A stretch of DNA of 11,526 nucleotides, taken from contig JALCSJ010000060.1 of NCBI GenBank assembly GCA_022653215.1, positions 1 to 11,526 of the forward strand. The letters run 5' to 3'. Positions 6,343 through 11,526 of the stretch are shown here, one piece after another. Below the pieces are notes generated by a model. The model saw nothing but the letters and a program-made list of their open reading frames with translations. It had not been told where the DNA came from and searched no databases. Each line of letters begins with the position of its first letter. The stretch's first letter is position 1. Origin of the DNA: Acidaminococcaceae bacterium. Lineage in GTDB: Bacteria > Bacillota > Negativicutes > Acidaminococcales > Acidaminococcaceae. The position numbers were made by a program, and so were the translations under genes.

Positions 6343-7473
6343 ATGATTGAAAAACTTTTTTTGCGGATATTTCCGCATTATCATACTTTGACTGACAGGG
6401 AAAAACGTTCTATACGCAGGAGACCGCTGACCTTTTGTCTGGTTGCCGGAGCGTTGCTCTTGTATTTTTGTCTTTCCTTGTTAAACAATACACAAAAAGA
6501 TAACAGAAAATGGAACAAAACTTTTGTTATTCCGACTAAAATTCTGGCAGATATGAGCTATGTGAGCAAAGATGCTACCAAGGTCACCTGCGGCACTTAC
6601 GTTGATAATATTTATGATATTGACATGGCCAAGGGCACGTTCTGTGTCAGCTTTCTTACCTGGTTCCGCTGGGATGGGGATGATATTACGGATATGGCCG
6701 ACCATTTTCGTATTTATCAGGGAAGTATTTTAAATAAAAGTATCGTGAAAAATTATAAAAAGGGCAATATGCATTACCAATTGCTGAGGGCAAAGGTACG
6801 AGTAACCCACAATTTCTGGACCAAGAGCTTTCCTTTGGATAAACATCAACTTAGTTTTTATATTGAACCGGATTATACAGCTATGCGAGTGGTTTTGGTG
6901 CCTGATAAAGAGAACAGTAATGTGAATTTAAACTTGCATATTTCTGGCTATGGTGTTACCAAAGCAGGAATGGGGGCTCAAGCCTATGAGTACCGCAATA
7001 CTAGAGGAGACATGGAAATAGAAGGTCTGAAAAACATTTCCAGTGAAATAGTGACTGCGTTACAAATAAAACGGGATGGTTTGGGTCTGTATGTGAAATG
7101 CTTTATCGGTCTGTTCGGTTGCTTGATTTGGGCTCTGATGGTTCTGTATATTAATATTTACCATAGGGTTGACCCGTTGAGCATGCTGCCCGGCGCACTA
7201 TTTGGTTGTGTGGCCAATATCATGGTAGGTGCCAGCCTTTTGCCGGACGCATTGGAACTGGGCCTCTTGGAATACGTTAATATTTGGGGCATTTTCATTA
7301 TTTTGTCCGTAGCTCTGGTAATTATGAAAATCAATGATATGCGTCGGGTTTATAAAGAAAACAAAGTAGTTAGCTACTATACCGCTGTTTACGGCCGTTT
7401 AATGTTCTATTCTGTGACATTTTTAGCTGTTCTGGGCAATGTTTTAATGCCGGCAATTGTATATTTTAGTTAA
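6343..7473 (+). CDS. Pentameric ligand-gated ion channel-like membrane protein
   Basis: A 376-residue protein with one N-terminal membrane segment (about 29-47), a beta-rich extracytoplasmic domain (about 50-245) and four C-terminal helices (about 249-271, 277-299, 308-329, 350-375). This is the pLGIC plan. Near 155-175 it reads HNFWTKSFPLDKHQLSFYIE, resembling the Cys-loop region of prokaryotic channels (GLIC has FRRYPFDSQTLHIYL), without the cysteine pair, as is usual in bacteria. ALFGCVANIMVGASLLPDA lines up with GLIC M2 and the M2-M3 loop (TLIAHIAFNILVETNLPKT), and M4 starts with YGRLMF as GLIC has SRIAF. The extra N-terminal helix after a basic stretch (KRSIRRR) is not found in GLIC or ELIC. 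Similarity is from memory and by eye; ligand and ion selectivity are unknown. The gene stands alone between REP-like repeats, with a possible Fur-family operator. Confidence 0.6.
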   Translation: MIEKLFLRIFPHYHTLTDREKRSIRRRPLTFCLVAGALLLYFCLSLLNNTQKDNRKWNKTFVIPTKILADMSYVSKDATKVTCGTYVDNIYDIDMAKGTFCVSFLTWFRWDGDDITDMADHFRIYQGSILNKSIVKNYKKGNMHYQLLRAKVRVTHNFWTKSFPLDKHQLSFYIEPDYTAMRVVLVPDKENSNVNLNLHISGYGVTKAGMGAQAYEYRNTRGDMEIEGLKNISSEIVTALQIKRDGLGLYVKCFIGLFGCLIWALMVLYINIYHRVDPLSMLPGALFGCVANIMVGASLLPDALELGLLEYVNIWGIFIILSVALVIMKINDMRRVYKENKVVSYYTAVYGRLMFYSVTFLAVLGNVLMPAIVYFS

Positions 7474-7481
7474 GAATTTGT

Positions 7482-7534
7482 GCGACCGTTTCAAAGAGGA
7501 CCGGAATTGGGCCCCTTTGCCACGGTCGCTTTTT
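7482..7534 (+). terminator. Terminator after the channel-like gene
   Basis: GCGACCGT (7482-7489) pairs perfectly with ACGGTCGC (7522-7529), followed by five T. The interior can extend the stem (CAAAGAGG with CCCCTTTG, one mismatch). It begins nine bases after the stop codon. Confidence 0.75.
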
Positions 7535-7555
7535 GACGTCCCCAACGTCGCCACC

Positions 7556-7713
7556 GTCGCCATTGGTGCCAGGCACCAATGGCGACACCGATGGCGCCAA
7601 CGTCGCCAAAAGTGCCAGGCACCAATGGGCCGCCAACGGCGCCAAAAGTGCCTGGCACCAATGGGTCGCCAACGTCGCCAAAAGTGCCTGGCACCAATGG
7701 AGACGTCGTCGTC
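7556..7713. repeat. Array of four REP-like palindromes, partly in 36-bp tandem
   Basis: Four 23-bp palindromic cores lie at 7560-7582, 7606-7628, 7642-7664 and 7678-7700. The first is a perfect palindrome extending to 31 bp (7556-7586: GTCGCCATTGGTGCC, A, GGCACCAATGGCGAC). The other three have the arms CCAAAAGTGCC and GGCACCAATGG with one central base and repeat every 36 bp. Their 13-bp linkers (GCCGCCAACGGCG, GTCGCCAACGTCG) are related to each other, and a linker-like sequence also precedes the first unit near 7538-7550. Transcribed in either direction the DNA would fold into a row of hairpins. Short ORFs here merely read the repeats. No transposase is nearby. Confidence 0.9.
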
Positions 7714-7723
7714 GTGGATAAAT

Positions 7724-7776
7724 TTGACAAAAAAGTGAAAAAAGACATAGGTTTGTCACATATTCAGTAGTATAAT
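7724..7776 (+). promoter_or_regulatory. Putative promoter of the RND efflux operon
   Basis: A perfect TATAAT at 7771-7776 gives a start near 7783 and a leader of about 44 bases. No good -35 lies 17 bp upstream: TTGTCA (7753-7758) is only 12 bp away, and the perfect TTGACA (7724-7729) is too far. As for pnp, the -10 sits in GTAGTATAAT. Activation or a different -35 use is possible. Confidence 0.45.
7725..7758. repeat. Inverted repeat in the efflux operon promoter region
   Basis: TGACAAA (7725-7731) and TTTGTCA (7752-7758) are perfect 7-bp inverted arms separated by 20 bases, ending 12 bp before the -10 box of the efflux operon. This is a possible regulator site. No regulator gene is visible beside it. 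Confidence 0.3.
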
Positions 7777-7826
7777 TAAAATCACTTTAGAAGGGCGAAG
7801 TCAGAAAATCGGGGAGAACGATCTTT

Positions 7827-8948
7827 ATGAACTGGCATGATAAAAGAGTAAGGTATGTTTTACTAGGGTGTTTTATTGTTTTAGCAATTATTGTCTTTCA
7901 GATTGTCAATAAGCTGGTGGTGGCCAACAACAAGGCAAAAAGCGTCACCGGCAAGGCTGCCGTCCAGGTGGCGACCACGTTTCCCACAAGGGGAACCATT
8001 AATCCTATCGTTAAGCTTTCCGGCAGCTTGGATCCTGTTTGGCAGGCAGATATTGCCGCCAAAGTAGCCGGCAGAGTAAATAAAGTATTCGTAGATGTGG
8101 GCAGCCAAGTGGTGGCTGGCCAAGTTTTGGCATCTCTGGACCCGGGTGAACTGGTGGCTACGGCTAACAGTGCTCAGGGCAGTGTGTTCGATGCCAGAGC
8201 TAATCTCGCCCAGGCAGAAACTACTTTGGAAAGATACCAAAAACTCTATGCCAACGGTGCTATTTCCCAACAGGCACTGGATAATGCCAAATTCACCAGA
8301 GATATGGCAGCAGGGAAATTAGCCTCTTCTCAAGGCACCTATGAAAACGCTGCCTCTAAATTAGAAGGTACAGACGTTATCACCCCCCAAGGGGGCACTG
8401 TTGTAAAACGCAACTTCCAGGAAGGCTATTATGCCAATGCGGGAACGGCCTTGTTCAATATTGCCGATACAACTTCCTTAATCTTAAAAATAAACATTCC
8501 TGAAGGCCAGATTGGCAGCGTGGCCTTAGGCGCTACCTGCGACGTTATAATTCCTGCCATGCAGGACAAAAAGGTTCAGGGAACCATTACCAAACTGGCT
8601 CAGGTTGCAGACCTTCCGGCCAGAACCTTCGCTGCGGAAGTTACCGTGGATAACAGGGACAACAGCCTCAGAGGCGGTCTTTATGCCAATGTTTCTCTCC
8701 AGAGCAGTCCTAAAAATAATGTGCTTATTATTCCTCAAAGCGCTATTGTTATGCGTGAAGACCAACGAACAGTTTTTGTTGTAGATAAAGATGGCAAAGT
8801 TTCCAGAAAAGTTTTAACCACCGGCTATATCGGCGACGGTAAGGCAGAAATCCTGGGCGGCATCACCGAGCAGGACCAGATCATAACACAAGGACAGAAT
8901 AGGGTACGGGAAGGCAGTGTGGTTATTCCCCAGAAGGAAGGGCAATAA
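7827..8948 (+). CDS. RND efflux membrane fusion (periplasmic adaptor) protein
   Basis: A 373-residue adaptor of the HlyD/AcrA family, which links an inner-membrane RND pump to an outer-membrane channel. A single N-terminal anchor (about 11-29) is followed by the first lipoyl half (about 72-108, DIAAKVAGRVNKVFVDVG and GQVLASLDP), an alpha-helical hairpin (about 112-178, with LERYQKLYANGAISQQALD), the second lipoyl half (about 184-213, ITPQGGTVVKRNFQEG), a beta-barrel (about 217-292) and a membrane-proximal domain (about 298-368, VLIIPQSAIV). The hairpin is short compared with AcrA-type pumps that have long coiled coils. GGGGAG (7811-7816) lies 10 bases before the ATG. The permease gene follows after two bases, so the two are co-transcribed. 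Confidence 0.93.
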   Translation: MNWHDKRVRYVLLGCFIVLAIIVFQIVNKLVVANNKAKSVTGKAAVQVATTFPTRGTINPIVKLSGSLDPVWQADIAAKVAGRVNKVFVDVGSQVVAGQVLASLDPGELVATANSAQGSVFDARANLAQAETTLERYQKLYANGAISQQALDNAKFTRDMAAGKLASSQGTYENAASKLEGTDVITPQGGTVVKRNFQEGYYANAGTALFNIADTTSLILKINIPEGQIGSVALGATCDVIIPAMQDKKVQGTITKLAQVADLPARTFAAEVTVDNRDNSLRGGLYANVSLQSSPKNNVLIIPQSAIVMREDQRTVFVVDKDGKVSRKVLTTGYIGDGKAEILGGITEQDQIITQGQNRVREGSVVIPQKEGQ

Positions 8949-8950
8949 CC

Positions 8951-11526
8951 ATGATCAGAGCCTTTATTCATAAACCGGTTTTCACTACCATGTTAATCAT
9001 GGTATTAGTAATATTCGGTATCAAGGATTATCCTCTGTTGGGGGTGGATATGGCCCCGGAGATAGATTTGCCCTTGGTTTCCGTCAGCGTCACCTACACC
9101 GGTGCAGCTCCTGAAGAAATGGAGACACTGGTTATTAAACCAATTGAAAACAGAGTCAGTCAGGTGTCCGGCATTAAGACCATGTCCTCCACAGCCAGAG
9201 CAGGATATGCTCAGATTGTTGTAGAGTTTCCTCTGGGTACGGATGTTATGGAAAAATCCAGTGAAGTCCGTGAAAAGGTAGCCTCCGTCCGGGGCAAACT
9301 TCCTGACGACATTGATGAACCTATAGTCCAGAGAGTGGATTTGTCCGCCCAGAGCGTAGCTTCATTTACCATGGCCAGCGAAGGACGCAGCCGTGGTGAG
9401 ATTGTGCGCCTCTTGGAGAATGTAGTCAAGCTCCGTCTTCAGCAAGTAGAAGGCGTATCAGAAGTAGACTATTACGGTTCCGGCGACAGAGAACTAAAGG
9501 TCTGGGTAGACGGGGAAAAGCTGAAAGCGTACAATATTCCTTTCCAGACTATTTACACAGCCGTGGATAATGCCAACACCAATACCCCCGGCGGCAATGT
9601 AGAACAAAATGGCATGAAGCTTACCGTCCGTACTTTGGGTAAGTTTAAGAGCGTAGACGACATGAACAAAATCGCCGTGGCCAATCATAACGGACGGGTA
9701 GTGCGGCTTAGCGACGTAGCCAGAGTAGAGGATTCCTTCGAGGAAGATGTATCCTATGCCCGTGCTAACCTGGTACCTAACGTTATCGTCTATATCCGTA
9801 AGCAGTCCGGCAGCAATACAGTTAATGTAATTGACGGTGTGAAAGCCGCTATTAAGGAAATGCAGGATACCAATCAAATTCCTGCAGATATTAAGATTAA
9901 TTCCTTGAAAGATACGTCCACATATATTAAAGATAATATTGCCGACGTGTGGTCTTCCATTCTCTTCGGCGGTTTTTTAGCCTTGTTTATTACCTATATG
10001 TTCCTGCAGAATCTTCGGGGCACCATTATTGGCGGCATGGCTATTCCTACCTCAGTAATCGTTTCTTTCGTGCTCATGAAGAGCCTGAATTTCACCTTGA
10101 ACAATATGTCACTGATGGGCATCAGCCTGGCAGTAGGTATGCTAATCGATGATGCTATCGTGCTTATCGAAAACATCTTCCGGCATTTGGAATTGGGCGA
10201 GGCACCTATGGATGCGGCCGAAGTTGCCACCAAGGAATTGTCCCTGGCTATTTTGGCTTCGTCCCTGTCCTTACTGGCAGTGTTCGTGCCTATCGGTACC
10301 ATGGGTGAAGTAGTGGGACAATATTTCCGGCAATTCGGTTTAACCGTAGCAGCAGCCCTGTGCTTTTCTACGTTTTCGGCCTATTCTCTGACACCTATGC
10401 TGGCAGCCCACTTCCTCAAAGACCCTAAAGAGGAAGCTAAAATTCCCAGAAATAAATACTGGCAAAAATGTGTAGACGGTTTTGAAAAAGGGTTCCAGTC
10501 TTTCCGTAAATTTTACGAAGATATAATGGACGCAGCTTTTAAATATCCCAAGCGGGTTACTGCTATGGGCTTTGCTTCCATGGTAATTTGCTTTGCCCTG
10601 CTGCCCTTGGTAGGCGTAGAATTTCAGCCTACTTACGACTCAGGAGAGTTCGATATTTCTGCTATTGCTCCTTCTAACGTCAGCGTGACGGAAATGGCCA
10701 GATTAGTAAAGCCCGTAGAAGAAATCGTCATGAAAGAAGAGGGCGTCCGGCTGGTAGGCATGCGGTTAGGCGGGTCCAGAGTGCCGGCCAACCAAGCAAC
10801 GATTTCCGTGAAACTAGTGCCTGCCGATGAACGGAAAAAGTCCATGCAGAACATTATGGATGATTTGCGGGTACAATTTAAACAGATTGATACTATGAAA
10901 CTGTCTGTAACCAGTGGCCAGGGCGGCGGACGTGGTGATAAGCGGCCTGTTCAGCTGGGTATCCGTGGTTCTGATTTAACAGAGCTGAATAAAATCGCTT
11001 CAGATGTAGTGGAGCAGATTCGCAAAATCCCCGGTGCTTCTGATGTAGATGTTTCCAGCTATGAAAACGAGCCGGAAGTTATCGTCAGGGTAAACCAGGA
11101 CAAAGCCAGCCGGTTCGGCCTGGATCCCAAGTCCGTTGGTTACGTGGTCCAAATGGCTTTCCAAGGCAAAACCACAACTAATAACTTCACTTTTTCCGAC
11201 CACGATTATTCTATTCGTGTTGAACTGGAAATGGGTCAGCAGAAAAATATTGAAGACGTAAAGAATCTCTTGATTTCCAATTCATCAGCTTCTTTCGTAC
11301 GGTTAGGTGATATAGCAGATGTTAACCTGGAATCCGGTCCTACTAAAATCGACCGTGAAGACAGACAACGTCAGGTAGCAGTCTACGCTAATACCGTAGG
11401 TATTGCTTCCGGTGAACTGATTAATAAAATTAAAACAGATATTGTGCCCAAGCTGAATTTGCCGGAAGGTTACTACACTAAGTTCGTAGGTTCTGCAGAT
11501 ATGATGAGCAGGTCCTTCTCGGAAAT
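8951..11526 (+). CDS. RND (AcrB/HAE1-type) efflux permease, 3' end outside window
   Basis: This proton-driven inner-membrane pump would expel drugs, dyes or other amphiphiles through the adaptor encoded just upstream. 858 codons are visible without a stop; the family usually has about 1020-1050, so roughly 160-190 residues are missing at the right edge. TM1 is near 11-28 (FTTMLIMVLVIFGI). The first porter region follows (GAAPEEMETLVIKPIENRV), then TM2-TM6 from about 335. TM4 carries GISLAVGMLIDDAIVLIEN with Asp400 and Asp401, matching the proton-relay pair Asp407/Asp408 of AcrB; the partner lysine lies beyond the window. The second periplasmic half starts near 560 after TM7 (VICFALLPLVGVEFQP). 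GGAAGGG lies 8 bases before ATG 8951, inside the end of the adaptor gene. Substrate is not predictable; an outer-membrane factor may follow downstream. Confidence 0.95.
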   Translation, partial: MIRAFIHKPVFTTMLIMVLVIFGIKDYPLLGVDMAPEIDLPLVSVSVTYTGAAPEEMETLVIKPIENRVSQVSGIKTMSSTARAGYAQIVVEFPLGTDVMEKSSEVREKVASVRGKLPDDIDEPIVQRVDLSAQSVASFTMASEGRSRGEIVRLLENVVKLRLQQVEGVSEVDYYGSGDRELKVWVDGEKLKAYNIPFQTIYTAVDNANTNTPGGNVEQNGMKLTVRTLGKFKSVDDMNKIAVANHNGRVVRLSDVARVEDSFEEDVSYARANLVPNVIVYIRKQSGSNTVNVIDGVKAAIKEMQDTNQIPADIKINSLKDTSTYIKDNIADVWSSILFGGFLALFITYMFLQNLRGTIIGGMAIPTSVIVSFVLMKSLNFTLNNMSLMGISLAVGMLIDDAIVLIENIFRHLELGEAPMDAAEVATKELSLAILASSLSLLAVFVPIGTMGEVVGQYFRQFGLTVAAALCFSTFSAYSLTPMLAAHFLKDPKEEAKIPRNKYWQKCVDGFEKGFQSFRKFYEDIMDAAFKYPKRVTAMGFASMVICFALLPLVGVEFQPTYDSGEFDISAIAPSNVSVTEMARLVKPVEEIVMKEEGVRLVGMRLGGSRVPANQATISVKLVPADERKKSMQNIMDDLRVQFKQIDTMKLSVTSGQGGGRGDKRPVQLGIRGSDLTELNKIASDVVEQIRKIPGASDVDVSSYENEPEVIVRVNQDKASRFGLDPKSVGYVVQMAFQGKTTTNNFTFSDHDYSIRVELEMGQQKNIEDVKNLLISNSSASFVRLGDIADVNLESGPTKIDREDRQRQVAVYANTVGIASGELINKIKTDIVPKLNLPEGYYTKFVGSADMMSRSFSE

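Noticed and set aside
7556..7713. Repeats with regular spacing, superficially like a CRISPR array
   Set aside because: The repeat units are palindromic and the 13-bp linkers are similar to each other, far too short and not unique as spacers require. No cas gene is present.
7457..7770. Several overlapping short ORFs on both strands in the repeat array
   Set aside because: They are translations of the palindromic repeats in different frames, rich in repeated Trp/Arg/Pro strings, and lack ribosome binding sites.
7857..7874. Lipobox-like VLLGC near the N-terminus of the membrane fusion protein
   Set aside because: The cysteine comes at the start of the hydrophobic stretch, not at its end, and Leu at -2 is atypical, so an uncleaved membrane anchor is more likely than a lipoprotein.

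Overview
The window looks like chromosomal DNA of a diderm Firmicute (class Negativicutes, perhaps an Acidaminococcus/Phascolarctobacterium relative). This is inferred from the mixture of a Firmicute-type PNPase and a SpoVB-like flippase with outer-membrane biology: a large surface adhesin with MBG-type repeats and an RND efflux pump. The genus is not proven. Every gene I can support is on the + strand.

Layout. (1) 1-1876: the 3' end of a large repetitive surface protein, closed by a strong terminator. (2) 1941-2239: a broken second copy of pnp made of three collinear pieces of the intact gene, joined by two sharp deletions. (3) 2240-2470: gene-poor DNA with a promoter-like site, a possible short transcript (sRNA or 17-codon ORF) and a very strong terminator. 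(4) 2550-3941: an AT-rich SpoVB/MurJ-type flippase that looks short at its C-terminus. (5) 4079-6154: intact polynucleotide phosphorylase. (6) 6155-6342: REP-like palindromes, one of which appears to serve as the pnp terminator, then a Fur/PerR-like operator. (7) 6343-7473: a membrane protein whose layout matches a pentameric ligand-gated ion channel (pLGIC), with an extra N-terminal membrane segment. (8) 7482-7713: a terminator and an array of palindromic repeats with a 36-bp period. (9) 7827 to the right edge: an RND efflux operon, membrane fusion protein then inner-membrane permease; the permease runs off the window.

Functionally these are mostly independent units: RNA turnover (pnp), export of lipid-linked oligosaccharide (flippase), surface adhesion, and drug or amphiphile efflux. 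The items most worth a second look are the pLGIC-like channel with its possible Fur-family operator, the palindromic repeat family on both sides of that gene, and the fragmentary pnp duplicate upstream of the intact pnp.
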